Assembly (NCBI GenBank): GCA_030412945.1
Contig: JAUHJS010000001.1
Coordinates: 635,709-699,708, forward strand
Reading direction: 5' to 3'
From: Shiella aurantiaca
GTDB taxonomy: Bacteria > Bacteroidota > Bacteroidia > Cytophagales > Cyclobacteriaceae
DNA length: 64,000 nt
The position numbers were made by a program, and so were the translations under genes. Below, piece after piece: positions 15,358 through 24,364 of this stretch. The notes beneath the pieces were generated by a model. The model made no database searches. It saw nothing but the letters and a program-made list of their open reading frames with translations, and was not told where the DNA came from. Every line of letters begins with the position of its first letter. The first letter of the stretch is position 1.

Positions 15358-16437
15358 TTAGTATGAAGGATTTGCCTGCATTTCTCCTCGTATGGCAAAT
15401 TTTAATTTCTCTTTTACAGCTTCTACCGAATTTTCCTTACCTAAAAGGTACATCAACTTGGTAACAGCGGCTTCAGTTGTGCTGTCGTTACCCCCTATAA
15501 CCCCAATAGAATCAAGCATTTGACTGGTTTTATACCTTCCTTGAAGCACTTTACCTCCTACGCATTGCGATACATTGTAAATAATAATTCCTTTCTCAAT
15601 TGCTTTTCGTAATGCCGCCAAAAACCACGGAGCCGTAGGGGCATTTCCTGCACCAAAGGTTTCTAAAACTACTGCTCTAAGGCCTGGAACATTTAAGGTT
15701 CCCTCCACTACCTTTTCATTGATGCCAGGGAAAAGTTTTAATATGGTGACGTGACTATCCAACTCCTCTTGAATGGTAAGCGTAGCCTGATCGGCAAAAT
15801 TGCCCAAGAAGGCTTCATTGTACTCAATATAGATGCCCGCTTCGGCCAAATTGGGGTAATTTTCGGAATGGAAGGCATCGAAATGCGAGCTTTCTACCTT
15901 TTTTGCCCTATTGCCGCGAAGCAAGAACCTATCGAAGAAGATACATACTTCTTGCACGATGGGCTTCCCGTTTTTCTTAGCCGAGGTTATTTCCAGTGCA
16001 GTTATGATATTTTCACGCGCATCAGAACGGCTGGCACCAATGGGTAATTGGGCCCCGGTAAGGATTACAGGCTTGCTCAGGCCTTCCAGCATAAAACTCA
16101 ATGCAGAGGCTGTATAGGCCATGGTATCGGTACCGTGCAGAATAAGAAACCCATCATACGATTCATAATATTCTTTAATAATTCGCGCCATAGCCACCCA
16201 GTGGTCGGGGTTCATGTCGGAAGAATCAATGAGTTCCTCGAAGGCAATCACGGTTAAATTCAATTGCAAATTTCTCAGGCTAGGCACCTCCTCCATAATC
16301 AACTGAAAATCGAAAGGCACCAGCGCACCCGATTCATCATACACCATGCCCATGGTTCCACCTGTGTAGATAATCAGGATGGAATGACTGGAAGGCTTGG
16401 GAGCCGCAGTATTGATATGGATGATTTTATTTTTCAT
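15358..16437 (-). CDS. ansA: Type I L-asparaginase
   Basis: A 359-residue cytoplasmic-type asparaginase that hydrolyses L-asparagine to aspartate and ammonia. The first catalytic threonine is in YTGGTMGM (about 24-31). The second triad is in HGTDTMAYTASALSFML, and TGAQLPIGASRSDAREN follows, all typical of type I enzymes. No signal peptide. The start is ATG 16437 (MKNKIIHI), which overlaps the end of tatD by 11 bases; a longer frame upstream adds only sequence inside tatD. It is the last gene of an eight-gene overlapping operon, an unusual setting for asparaginase. Metabolic reason for this linkage unknown. Confidence 0.94.
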   Translation of the reverse strand: MKNKIIHINTAAPKPSSHSILIIYTGGTMGMVYDESGALVPFDFQLIMEEVPSLRNLQLNLTVIAFEELIDSSDMNPDHWVAMARIIKEYYESYDGFLILHGTDTMAYTASALSFMLEGLSKPVILTGAQLPIGASRSDARENIITALEITSAKKNGKPIVQEVCIFFDRFLLRGNRAKKVESSHFDAFHSENYPNLAEAGIYIEYNEAFLGNFADQATLTIQEELDSHVTILKLFPGINEKVVEGTLNVPGLRAVVLETFGAGNAPTAPWFLAALRKAIEKGIIIYNVSQCVGGKVLQGRYKTSQMLDSIGVIGGNDSTTEAAVTKLMYLLGKENSVEAVKEKLKFAIRGEMQANPSY

Positions 16438-17206
16438 AGATGCGGGGAAATAATTGACGCGCATTTTGAGTAGTAATACTAGCTACTTCTTCTACAGGAA
16501 TGGCCAGGTAATCGGCAACTTTTTGTGCGATTAACGCTAAATAAGCGGGCTCGTTTCTTTTACCACGATAAGGCACTGGTGCTAAGTAGGGACTATCTGT
16601 TTCCAAGACCACGCGCTCCAGCCCGATTTGTGGAATCACCGTATCCATGCCTCCTTTTTTAAAAGTGGCTACCCCTCCTATTCCCAAATAAAACCCCATT
16701 TCTTTCACCCGATCTGCATCCTGCGCATTGCCCGTAAAACAATGAAATACGCCTGTTAAGTATTCATCTACTAAGGGTTCCAGCAGGGCGAGGGTTTCCT
16801 GAAACGATTCGCGGCAATGAATCGCAATAGGTAGCTTATGCTTTTTTGCCCATCCTACCTGAATCTTGAAAGCTTCTTGCTGGTGGGACCAGAAAGTCTT
16901 ATCCCAATACAAATCCGTACCGATTTCGCCTATGGCTACAAAGGAATGTTGAGATAATAAAGATTCCATTTGCATCAATACCTGCTCAAAATCTTCTTTA
17001 ACATAGCAAGGATGCAAGCCCATCATGGGCAAACATACCGATGGATGCGTTGAATGCAGTTCCATCATGGCACTGATTGAATCTGCATCAATATTAGGCA
17101 TCAGGATTTGACTAACTCCTACCTCCAAAGCCCTTTGAATGGCACTTTCGCGGTCGGTAGCAAATTCTTCCGAAAAAATATGGCAATGGGTATCTATCAA
17201 CATCAT
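16427..17206 (-). CDS. tatD: TatD family metal-dependent nuclease
   Basis: A 259-residue TatD-type hydrolase (TIM barrel, metal-dependent 3'-5' DNase in characterised members). Motifs: IDTHCHI at the N terminus, MGLHPCYV, AIGEIGTDLYWD, AIHCRES, GVFHCFTGN and the closing ETDSPYLAP. Start choice: ATG 17206 forms ATGA with the stop of the glycosyltransferase (17205-17203), a translational coupling signal, and gives the expected MMLIDTHCH start. The longer frame to 17320 lies inside the glycosyltransferase. It is the seventh gene of the operon. Confidence 0.94.
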   Translation of the reverse strand: MMLIDTHCHIFSEEFATDRESAIQRALEVGVSQILMPNIDADSISAMMELHSTHPSVCLPMMGLHPCYVKEDFEQVLMQMESLLSQHSFVAIGEIGTDLYWDKTFWSHQQEAFKIQVGWAKKHKLPIAIHCRESFQETLALLEPLVDEYLTGVFHCFTGNAQDADRVKEMGFYLGIGGVATFKKGGMDTVIPQIGLERVVLETDSPYLAPVPYRGKRNEPAYLALIAQKVADYLAIPVEEVASITTQNARQLFPRIYEK

Positions 17207-18306
17207 GAGTTGGGCAAATTTCGGTCTTTCCAGCGTATGGTACGGGTAAATGGAAATAGCAATAGCAAAGTTAGGGTCAAAATCATGGAATAAAACACAT
17301 AGCGTAATAAATCTACCCATAAGAAAAACTGATGCGTTTTTTTAAATCCTTTACGAATCAATAGGCCTTGAACCAAGATTTTTCCTAAAAACACCCAAAA
17401 GGCTACTAGCGGACTGAAGACAGAAAGCAAAATAATGGCGGGAAAAAATAAGCCTTGCAATAAGAGTATAAGTTGCAAGGGAAGGCTTAGGCAAGGAATG
17501 CCTTGCATCCAGCGAAGGCGCTGCCTAAGTAAATCTTTCCAAGTGGCAATGGCTTGGGTTTGCCCTTTTACCTCCGGCTGCATCAGAATTTTGGATTGAA
17601 ATCCAGCATTAACAACTGCTCGATGAAGCGCAATATCTTCGGTAACGGAAAAAGGGATATTGGCATAACCGCCCACCCTTTGATAAGCCTCACGTGTAAC
17701 CAACATATTATTGCCCATGGCTACCGTAGCCAAACCCATACGATGAAAGGCATAAAAAAGTGATTGCGCGAAAGTCCAATCGGTGGCTTGAAGGCGAGTC
17801 CATAAATTGCTCTTCGCATTCACCGTAAAGCCTGTTACAATTCCTACCCTACTCGAAACGGACTTTACCATGCTGCGCATCCATGTCTCAGGCATTTGCA
17901 TATCGGCATCGGTAATTAAAAAATAATCCGCAGAGGTTTGCTCAGCTAGTTGCATCAGTACATTGGCCTTGGCTTTCTGTTTTTCGCTCGGTTTAATCTC
18001 CAAATAATGGACATTAGCGTATTTCTCCTCCCACTCACGAGCGATTTGGGCGGTGGCATCTGTTGAATCATCATCCCCAATCCAAATTTCAAATTTATCC
18101 TGCGGATAGGCTTGGCGTATTAGTGATTGAAGGCAAGAGTCTAGATTCTTTTCCTCATTCCGAGCCGCCAATAAAATCGCCACATTCGGCCAATAAGACG
18201 GATTTTCTTGTTTTTTCTCTTTAAGAAATAAGGATATCCAGGCCCATGTGTCGATGGCCATAACTACAAAGCATAGACCTAAGAGAAGCAAGAACAGCGT
18301 ACTCAT
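17203..18306 (-). CDS. Membrane-bound GT2 glycosyltransferase
   Basis: A 367-residue family 2 glycosyltransferase. One N-terminal membrane helix (about 1-27) is followed by the catalytic domain with VAILLAARNEEKNL, nucleotide-sugar motif IGDDDSTDAT, metal motif TDADMQMP, the acceptor-region SVTEDIALHR, and the processive-type QRLRW signature. Two or three C-terminal membrane helices follow. This is the layout of glycolipid or polysaccharide synthases at the inner membrane. It overlaps both neighbours by 4 bases (deacetylase upstream, tatD downstream), so translation is coupled. Sugar and acceptor are unknown; the neighbouring NodB-like deacetylase suggests an N-acetylated sugar product. Confidence 0.9.
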   Translation of the reverse strand: MSTLFLLLLGLCFVVMAIDTWAWISLFLKEKKQENPSYWPNVAILLAARNEEKNLDSCLQSLIRQAYPQDKFEIWIGDDDSTDATAQIAREWEEKYANVHYLEIKPSEKQKAKANVLMQLAEQTSADYFLITDADMQMPETWMRSMVKSVSSRVGIVTGFTVNAKSNLWTRLQATDWTFAQSLFYAFHRMGLATVAMGNNMLVTREAYQRVGGYANIPFSVTEDIALHRAVVNAGFQSKILMQPEVKGQTQAIATWKDLLRQRLRWMQGIPCLSLPLQLILLLQGLFFPAIILLSVFSPLVAFWVFLGKILVQGLLIRKGFKKTHQFFLWVDLLRYVFYSMILTLTLLLLFPFTRTIRWKDRNLPNS

Positions 18307-18920
18307 AGCGCTTCATAGGTATAGCCTAATGCCTGAAAATGTCCCAGATAGCGCGGCAATACATACTGAAGGGTAGTGTAGGATTTGATACTATCATGAA
18401 AAAGTACAATGCTTCCTCCGCGAGTAGCTTTAATGGATTGTTGAAGACATATTTCGGCACTTTTTCGTGCCTCATAATCACCCGTGAGTACATCCCACAT
18501 AATGATTTGATAGTCTTTCTTAAGCACTTTGGCTTGCGCAGGCCTTAGGCGACCATAAGGCGGGCGAAATAGCGATTGACTCCATTGCCCCAACTGCTCC
18601 TCCCCTTTTTGCACTTCTTCAAGGTAGGTGGCAAGAGGCGTTTTTGTTCCTTTTACATGATGAAAAGTATGATTTCCCACACTGTGCCCAGCGGCTACTA
18701 CCTGATGGAAAATAGCAGGATGCTTTTCTATATTATGCCCCACGCAAAAAAAAGTGGCTTTTGCCTGGTATTTATCCAATTGCTCCAACACAAATTCGGT
18801 TACTTCCGGAATGGGACCATCATCGAAGGTGAGGTAAATTTTCCGCTCGCCCCGTTCTTTATGCCACACGTAGTGAGGAAATAGCCAAGGAAGAAAAAAA
18901 GGCGTTTTGTGGAAAATCAT
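18303..18920 (-). CDS. Polysaccharide deacetylase (NodB fold)
   Basis: A 205-residue carbohydrate esterase 4 protein that removes acetyl groups from N-acetylated sugars. Visible motifs in order: TFDDGPIPE (motif 1, catalytic base D and metal D), VGNHTFHH (motif 2, metal His pair), RPPYGRL (motif 3), MWDVLTGDY (motif 4), IVLFHDS (motif 5). All catalytic residues are present. A short hydrophobic-aromatic N terminus (FHKTPFFLPWLFPHYVW) may anchor it. It overlaps the phosphatase gene before it and the glycosyltransferase after it by ATGA junctions. Likely acts on the glycan made by the adjacent GT2 enzymes. Confidence 0.93.
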   Translation of the reverse strand: MIFHKTPFFLPWLFPHYVWHKERGERKIYLTFDDGPIPEVTEFVLEQLDKYQAKATFFCVGHNIEKHPAIFHQVVAAGHSVGNHTFHHVKGTKTPLATYLEEVQKGEEQLGQWSQSLFRPPYGRLRPAQAKVLKKDYQIIMWDVLTGDYEARKSAEICLQQSIKATRGGSIVLFHDSIKSYTTLQYVLPRYLGHFQALGYTYEAL

Positions 18921-20146
18921 AGGGTATGCGTTACTTGCAAGGTCAGCATGGTGATGTCATCACGAAACTCCACGCCTTGCTTGAACTGGTGAAGGCTTTC
19001 CATGATTCGCTCTTGGATGACCAATGGATTCTCCTGCTGATGACGAGTCAATATATCCTGCAAGGCTTCTTGTCCAAACTCTTCTTGGTTTGGATTGAAG
19101 GTTTCGACTAAGCCATCGGTATAGCAAAACAAGAGGAAATTGCCAGAAACTTCTACTTCACCCATCTCTAGCATAGGCAAGGTATCGAGTGCACCGAGTA
19201 TGGTGGTACCTTTCTCCAATAACATTTGCTTACCATCGGCCAACATCAAAATACTCGGATTATGCCCAGCATTGATATAACGCAGTTTACGGGCTTGCTC
19301 GTCATACAAGGCGATAAAGAACGTAATAAAATGATCGCCTTGAGCGCTTAAACCGATGAGATAATTCAGTTCTTGAACAATCTCTCGTAAGTCATGGGTT
19401 TTGCGGATTAGTGTACGGAGCGTAGCCTGAAAATTAGACATCAATAAGGCCGCAGGAATACCTTTACCGGACACATCGGCCACGCAAAGCATGTGCTGAT
19501 GTTCGCCCAAGTGCAGGTAATCGTAATAATCACCACCAATAGAAAAATGGGGCTCGTAATAGGCCGTTACTTTTAGTTGTTCCGTGTTAGGCAAAAAAGA
19601 AGGAAAAAGACCTTGCTGCACCTGTTTGGCAATTTCCATTTCCTTTTTAAAGGCCTCTTGCTCAATCTGCCTGCGCGTCATGCGCTTATTCTCAATGGCT
19701 ACAATAATAATATTGCAGAGCGCCTGAATGAAATTAGTATTTGACTCCTGCAAGGAAGTGTACAAAGGGGAAACACCACCCACCATGGCCATAGCCAATA
19801 GCCGATTCTTGTGCAAAACCGGAATGAGGGTATCGAACTCGCGAAAGGGTTCTGCGGCTTGGTCGGTGCAATGAAAGCAGGTGGCACGGATATCCAGAAA
19901 ACTGGTATCCATGGGAATTTGGGTAAAACTATGATTCGTACCAAAATGTACCTTACAGGCCCACTCCTCATCGAGCACGTACAAGGCCAGCTTTTTAATT
20001 TGCAGATTGGCCCGGAGGGTAAACAGGAAAATTTTATACAGCGATTCCTCCGACACATTGGCATTTATGGCCTGTGTGATTTCCAAAAGAGCATTGAGTT
20101 CAAGCTCTTTTCTCTCCATCTGATTTTTCAGTGTATATAATTCCAT
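18917..20146 (-). CDS. GAF-SpoIIE serine phosphatase (RsbU-like)
   Basis: A 409-residue signalling phosphatase. An N-terminal helix is followed by a GAF-like sensor domain (about 22-155) holding three cysteines (AC at 64, ATCFHC at 89-94). A coiled linker (ENKRMTRRQIEQEAFKKEMEIAKQVQQGLFP, roughly 152-182) leads to a PP2C/SpoIIE domain with GGDYYD (about 206-211), VADVSGKGIPAAL, INAGHNP and FRDDITML, the metal-binding Asp residues intact. Such proteins dephosphorylate anti-sigma antagonists. No STAS or anti-sigma kinase gene is adjacent, so the target is unknown. It sits inside a glycan operon, coupled by ATGA to the deacetylase. Confidence 0.92.
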   Translation of the reverse strand: MELYTLKNQMERKELELNALLEITQAINANVSEESLYKIFLFTLRANLQIKKLALYVLDEEWACKVHFGTNHSFTQIPMDTSFLDIRATCFHCTDQAAEPFREFDTLIPVLHKNRLLAMAMVGGVSPLYTSLQESNTNFIQALCNIIIVAIENKRMTRRQIEQEAFKKEMEIAKQVQQGLFPSFLPNTEQLKVTAYYEPHFSIGGDYYDYLHLGEHQHMLCVADVSGKGIPAALLMSNFQATLRTLIRKTHDLREIVQELNYLIGLSAQGDHFITFFIALYDEQARKLRYINAGHNPSILMLADGKQMLLEKGTTILGALDTLPMLEMGEVEVSGNFLLFCYTDGLVETFNPNQEEFGQEALQDILTRHQQENPLVIQERIMESLHQFKQGVEFRDDITMLTLQVTHTL

Positions 20147-20158
20147 TCTGCGTGTCGA

Positions 20159-20413
20159 CTAGCGCGTATTGTGCGCCAATAATCCGGCCTTGGTAGCAAG
20201 ATAATGATAATTGGTGAATTGAGCAGGCAAATCTACCTCGGCTTGAGGCACCTCTTCCGATACGTTGTGCAGGCAACGAAGGTAGCCTTTGGTATACAAG
20301 CTTTGCAAGGTTGACAAGATTTGTTCTTGAGGCCACTGCAAAGTTTTCTCTAAATAGGTATAGGGCTGTACGAAATACAGCTCATCGAGCAAATCAAATT
20401 CCCATTCAGACAT
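20159..20413 (-). CDS. 84-residue protein, possible winged helix
   Basis: A small protein of unknown function starting at ATG 20413, which overlaps the upstream glycosyltransferase stop by 8 bases; a start at 20455 would lie inside that gene. The sequence begins MSEWEFDLLDELYFV and continues with a predicted helical LEKTLQWPQEQILSTLQSLYTKGYLRCL, reminiscent of a winged-helix recognition unit in which a helix is followed by a turn and a strand (residues 18-50). A hydrophilic stretch and NYHYLATKAGLLAHNTR follow. It lies 12 bases before the phosphatase gene and could be its partner. I recall similar short ORFs next to SpoIIE phosphatases in Cytophagales, unverified. Confidence 0.75.
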   Translation of the reverse strand: MSEWEFDLLDELYFVQPYTYLEKTLQWPQEQILSTLQSLYTKGYLRCLHNVSEEVPQAEVDLPAQFTNYHYLATKAGLLAHNTR

Positions 20414-21530
20414 AGCGTTTTCCTTTCCAATTGAATGCGGTAAAGTTAGAGGCAATTCCTATCAAAACGGCATAAAAAGGATATAAAAATGAAGCCAAAA
20501 TCATATGAATCATTGAAACGGAACGATTCCATGATTTTAGCACCGGATACAATAGAAGAGCCTCGCCAGATGCTTTGAGCATAAATATCAAACCTAATAA
20601 CCATCCCATTTCCGGCCAAACAAAAACCGATGCATAGGCCAAACACCACATAGCATGAAAAGAGAAAACGGCCAAGGCCAAAGCGATAATCCGTGCGCGT
20701 TGAAATCGGTTCCACTTGGAAGCCCAACGGATGCGCTGGTGCCAGAACTCCGACCACGAACTGGCGGCATGAGTCTCTACCAAAACCTGAGCAGAGGAAC
20801 ATACTGCCACAGAACCAGGCCATTTCTCATGCATGGCATAAAGCAGGAGTTCATCATCACCTCCCACGTGTTCTTGCCATTGCGAATAGCCGCCCATTTC
20901 CAAAAAGGAGATTCTTCGGAAAGCTAAATTGGCCGCATTGCACATAGTAGGTTTTCCGGCTTTGGCCGAAGCTATACCCGTTGCCACCAAACTGGCAAAC
21001 TCAATCACTTGTAGACGGGAAAACAGGCGCTCCGTTTGAAAATACGTTACCGGCCCTATCACCATGTGATTTTCCTCATGCGCAAAAGGCGCCACCATGG
21101 CTTTCACCCATCCGCTTGGAAGCTTGCAATCGGCATCGGAGAGAAGGAGTATTTCAGCGTTTGTTGCTGAGGTGGTTTGTTCAATGGCCCACTTTTTGGC
21201 GCTAAACACGCCCTCCGGCACCTTTTGTAAGGTATAGGAAAAAGGTAGGGATTGCGTATGCTGATGGAATAATTCCCAGGTATTCTCCTCCGAATTATCC
21301 TCCCAAAGGTAGATATGAAGGCGTTCTTTCGGATAATCGAGTGCGCCAAGACTTTGCAGCAAGGTTTTAACATTTTCCGACTCATTGCGAGCTGTAATTA
21401 CCACTGCTACCGTTGGAAAATAATCGGCTGATGCTTCATCTTCCTTTTTTGTATAGGCCAGCCGCAGGGCTAGTAGGCCAAGAAAATATAGGCCATTGAT
21501 GAATAAAAAAATAAGGAGTATGCTATTCAT
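20406..21530 (-). CDS. Membrane-bound GT2 glycosyltransferase
   Basis: A 374-residue family 2 glycosyltransferase, related to but distinct from the one at 17203. It has an N-terminal membrane helix (about 3-25), then VAVVITARNESENV, LWEDNSEEN (in place of DDxS), LLLSDADCKLP (metal motif), GGDDELLLYA (acceptor-side Asp pair) and HQRIRWASKW, followed by three or four C-terminal membrane helices. It overlaps the flippase-like gene upstream by 8 bases and the 84-residue gene downstream by 8 bases. The two GT2 enzymes, the deacetylase and the flippase-like protein suggest stepwise assembly of one surface glycolipid. Donor sugar unknown. Confidence 0.9.
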   Translation of the reverse strand: MNSILLIFLFINGLYFLGLLALRLAYTKKEDEASADYFPTVAVVITARNESENVKTLLQSLGALDYPKERLHIYLWEDNSEENTWELFHQHTQSLPFSYTLQKVPEGVFSAKKWAIEQTTSATNAEILLLSDADCKLPSGWVKAMVAPFAHEENHMVIGPVTYFQTERLFSRLQVIEFASLVATGIASAKAGKPTMCNAANLAFRRISFLEMGGYSQWQEHVGGDDELLLYAMHEKWPGSVAVCSSAQVLVETHAASSWSEFWHQRIRWASKWNRFQRARIIALALAVFSFHAMWCLAYASVFVWPEMGWLLGLIFMLKASGEALLLYPVLKSWNRSVSMIHMILASFLYPFYAVLIGIASNFTAFNWKGKRYV

Positions 21531-22473
21531 CGCTCGGTGAAAAAGGTTTTAGGCGACCAATAAACCAAAGCCCAATAAGGCCCGGCAGCATAATATTGAC
21601 ACACCACAGTAAAAGACTGGCGGCTAGCACAGGCTCTAGCGGTACTCCTAAGGCATCGAAATAAATAACAGCCGAGAACTCCCGAATGCCCAAATCACTC
21701 AGGAAATTGAAAGACGGAAGCAGTGATTTGGCCAGAAATATCCAGGCTATGCCCATCAGTATCACTACATCACTGGCTTCTACTTTGGCGGCCTTCATAA
21801 TCAGGTAAAACTGTAAGAGAAATATGCCATAGCGAATAAAAGAAAGCATAAGAATATCGCCCACATTACGGAACGATAACATGGTGAGTGAATCGAACCA
21901 AGAAGTGCGCTTAAGCAAGGCACTGATGGGCTTTCGCCACCTTGCCAATAGCATCACAATCACGGCTATACTCGCCAATAACACACTTACCTGCACAGGC
22001 ACTTGTGGCAAATACAGTATACTAAAAAGGCCTAACACCAAAGTAGGCACCATTTGAGCTGAGCGGGTAAACAATACCATACCTACCGCATGGCTACGAT
22101 CTTTACTTTTCAAAGACCAAACCCTTCCCAAATAATCGCCTAGGGCGTGAGGGGTAACCAAGCCGAAGCTGAGTCCGTGCAGAACCCCCGCAAAGGCTTC
22201 CCAAAAGGTAATCTTCTCCACCAAAGTACAAGCATGTTGCCACTTCAAGGCTTCCATGGCCCAATTAAGCGGCATCAGTACCAGTACCGCTATCAATAAC
22301 CATAGCTTATCTTCAAAATTAAAACTGGAAAGCAGGCGAGGAAAATCGATGGCTTGCTGCTGCCATTTCACGTAGAAAAAAAAAGCGATTGCAATAAAAA
22401 GTACCGTTTTGATGGCACGCGAAATTGTCCGCCTATGGGCACGAATTATCTCCACTGATGCTTTATATTGCAT
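21523..22473 (-). CDS. Lysylphosphatidylglycerol synthase TM-domain (UPF0104-like) protein
   Basis: A 316-residue integral membrane protein of the LPG_synthase_TM / UPF0104 group, with about eight hydrophobic helices. The family signatures ALKWQHACTL, SFGLVTPHALGDYLGR (about 101-116) and LPSFNFLSDLGIREFSAV (about 246-263) are present. It lacks the cytoplasmic aminoacyl-transfer domain of MprF, so it is more likely a lipid-linked flippase or accessory protein. ATG at 22473 is the best start: a TTG nine codons upstream would lie inside ruvC. It is the first gene of the eight-gene operon and lies head to head with ruvC, five bases between the start codons. Confidence 0.86.
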   Translation of the reverse strand: MQYKASVEIIRAHRRTISRAIKTVLFIAIAFFFYVKWQQQAIDFPRLLSSFNFEDKLWLLIAVLVLMPLNWAMEALKWQHACTLVEKITFWEAFAGVLHGLSFGLVTPHALGDYLGRVWSLKSKDRSHAVGMVLFTRSAQMVPTLVLGLFSILYLPQVPVQVSVLLASIAVIVMLLARWRKPISALLKRTSWFDSLTMLSFRNVGDILMLSFIRYGIFLLQFYLIMKAAKVEASDVVILMGIAWIFLAKSLLPSFNFLSDLGIREFSAVIYFDALGVPLEPVLAASLLLWCVNIMLPGLIGLWFIGRLKPFSPSDE

Positions 22474-22478
22474 GGTAA

Positions 22479-23051
22479 ATGGCTCTAGCGAAACAAGCAA
22501 TTAAAGAATCTGTCATACTTGGAATTGACCCTGGAACAAATGTAATGGGGTACGGAGTCCTATTGGTTGAAGGGCAAAAAGTTACTTTGCTTCAATATGG
22601 CGTAATCCATCTGAGCAAATATACTAATCATGAGCTAAAGCTTAAGAAGATTTTTGAACGGATTATCAGCCTCATTGACGACTACCACCCCGACCATGTG
22701 GCTTTAGAGGCTCCTTTTTTTGGAAAAAACGTCCAGTCGATGCTCAAACTTGGCCGTGCGCAAGGAGTGGCTATGGCCGCAGCACTTTCGCGCGATATTT
22801 CCATCAGCGAATATGCCCCCAAAAAAGTTAAACAATCGGTAACCGGAAACGGAAATGCTTCTAAAGAGCAGGTGGCCCAAATGCTTAAAACCTTGTTGAA
22901 GTTTGAAGAAGACCCTAAACTGCTCGATGCTACGGATGCCTTGGCGGTGGCCTTATGCCATCATTACCAAAGCAAAAGCCTCCCAACATCCTCGACTAAG
23001 GGTTGGAAGGCTTTTGTATCAGAAAACCCCGATAGGGTTAAAGGTTCTTAA
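22479..23051 (+). CDS. ruvC: Holliday junction endonuclease RuvC
   Basis: A 190-residue RuvC that cuts four-way recombination junctions together with RuvAB (not in the window). The four acidic catalytic residues are visible: D17 in [13 protein letters not shown]77 in [10 protein letters not shown], and D150 and D153 in [17 protein letters not shown] 22479 gives a 12-residue lead before the first strand, normal for this phylum. It is divergent from the flippase gene (start codons five bases apart) and ends tail to tail with the ROK kinase gene, sharing TTAA. Confidence 0.97.
   Translation: MALAKQAIKESVILGIDPGTNVMGYGVLLVEGQKVTLLQYGVIHLSKYTNHELKLKKIFERIISLIDDYHPDHVALEAPFFGKNVQSMLKLGRAQGVAMAAALSRDISISEYAPKKVKQSVTGNGNASKEQVAQMLKTLLKFEEDPKLLDATDALAVALCHHYQSKSLPTSSTKGWKAFVSENPDRVKGS
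22537..22544 (-). promoter_or_regulatory. Possible -7 element of the eight-gene operon, inside ruvC
   Basis: On the minus strand TACATTTG (22544-22537) fits TAnnTTTG, 64 bases upstream of ATG 22473, but lies within ruvC codons and has no -33 box at the right distance. Could be chance. Confidence 0.3.
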
Positions 23052-24001
23052 TGGATTTTTTCTTTCCACACCAAGGCTGCGGCTCCCAGCACTGCGGCAT
23101 TTCTATCGTTCAGTTCCGAAACCAGTAATTTCACTTTTCCTTTGAAAATACCCAGCATATGCTCTTCCATATAGCGTTTGGTAGGTTCAAAAATGTGCTC
23201 ATCGGCTTTGGTAAGCCCGCCAAACAAAAATATCGCTTCGGGACTGGAGTGCACCACAGCATCGGCAAGTTTCATACCCAGGATACGTCCGGTATATTCA
23301 AAAGCGGCAATAGCTACTTTATCTCCACGCTTGGCCGCCTCAGTGATTTGGTCGGCTGTTAGGTTTTCAAAAGAAGTATCTACCAGTTCGCTTTCCCCAT
23401 TGTAATCGGCCAATAATTTATATACAGTCCGTTTGATGCCCGTGGCCGATACGTAGGTTTCCAAACATCCTCTGCGTCCGCAGCCACAAGTACGTCCGAA
23501 TACATTGACCAAGCTGTGTCCCAGCTCCCCGGCAAAACCATCGTGCCCATAGAGTAATTGTCCATTGCACACAATACCGCTCCCCAGCCCTGTACCGAGG
23601 GTAATCACGATAAAATCGCGCATGCCTTTGGCACCACCATACATCATTTCGCCTATGGCGGCCGCATTGGCATCGTTGGTCAATACCATCGGTACATTGT
23701 AGTACTTGGTAAATAAATCGACAAAAGGCGTAATGCCTTTCCATTTCAGGTTGGGCGGATATTCAATGGTTCCTTTGTAATAATTGGCATTGGGTGCGCC
23801 AATACCTACCCCTACGAGCTGAGTATTGGCTCGCTCAATCAATACAGAACTTCGCTTGTACAGGGCCTCTTGAAATGTGCCAATGGTTTCATGTACATCG
23901 GTGGGCATGGAAGACTCAATAATGATGTTTCCTTCCCTGTCTACCAAGCCAAACTTGGTGTTGGTTCCCCCTAGGTCAATGCCTAACACAACCTCTTTCA
24001 T
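23048..24001 (-). CDS. ROK family sugar kinase (probable glucokinase)
   Basis: A 317-residue ROK protein that probably phosphorylates glucose or a related hexose with ATP. The N-terminal phosphate loop is [32 protein letters not shown] contains the catalytic Asp, [10 protein letters not shown] is the second nucleotide motif, GELGHS follows, and the zinc motif [10 protein letters not shown] sits at about 187-196. No helix-turn-helix domain precedes the kinase, so it is an enzyme and not a NagC-type repressor. Convergent with ruvC, sharing four bases. Substrate is inferred from the family. Confidence 0.92.
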   Translation of the reverse strand: MKEVVLGIDLGGTNTKFGLVDREGNIIIESSMPTDVHETIGTFQEALYKRSSVLIERANTQLVGVGIGAPNANYYKGTIEYPPNLKWKGITPFVDLFTKYYNVPMVLTNDANAAAIGEMMYGGAKGMRDFIVITLGTGLGSGIVCNGQLLYGHDGFAGELGHSLVNVFGRTCGCGRRGCLETYVSATGIKRTVYKLLADYNGESELVDTSFENLTADQITEAAKRGDKVAIAAFEYTGRILGMKLADAVVHSSPEAIFLFGGLTKADEHIFEPTKRYMEEHMLGIFKGKVKLLVSELNDRNAAVLGAAALVWKEKIH

Positions 24002-24317
24002 TCGATCTATCTTTTACCATCGTCCATCATACTGACTAACAATCGTTTACCTTGTTAAAAAACAGCTTATTATGGACGAATTAGTAGGTTTAGTGTGAAA
24101 AATGAATACTTTCGATATCCTAAACTTCTAAAAGATTCGGGCTAAAAAGAAGCAAAATCGTAAGTAAAATTCAATTATTTGGACTCCGTTTATTTCAATC
24201 GATTGCAAAAATTCGCGCACTTTCCTTCGGTAAAAGACAATTTCTGAAAAAGAAAATTTTGCCCACCATCCTTTCGCCCATCACTCTTTTCAAGCAAGAA
24301 TCTTAGTGAGACAAAAC
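24002..24317. other. Intergenic region without recognisable genes
   Basis: 316 AT-rich bases upstream of the ROK gene and downstream of the TlpA-like gene. Six-frame reading gives only very short frames (for example 8 codons at 24073). No consensus -7 element for the ROK gene was found, nor any tRNA-like or repeat structure. Confidence 0.6.
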
Positions 24318-24345
24318 AAAAAAAGCCACCCTTTCGGATGGCTTT
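24318..24345 (-). terminator. Terminator of the alaS-gatB-tlpA run
   Basis: Minus strand: AAAGCCATCC (24345-24336) pairs with GGGTGGCTTT (24331-24322), one G-U pair and a GAAA tetraloop, followed by seven T in all. A textbook terminator. Confidence 0.92.
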
Positions 24346-24364
24346 ACAATCAAATGCTTATAAC

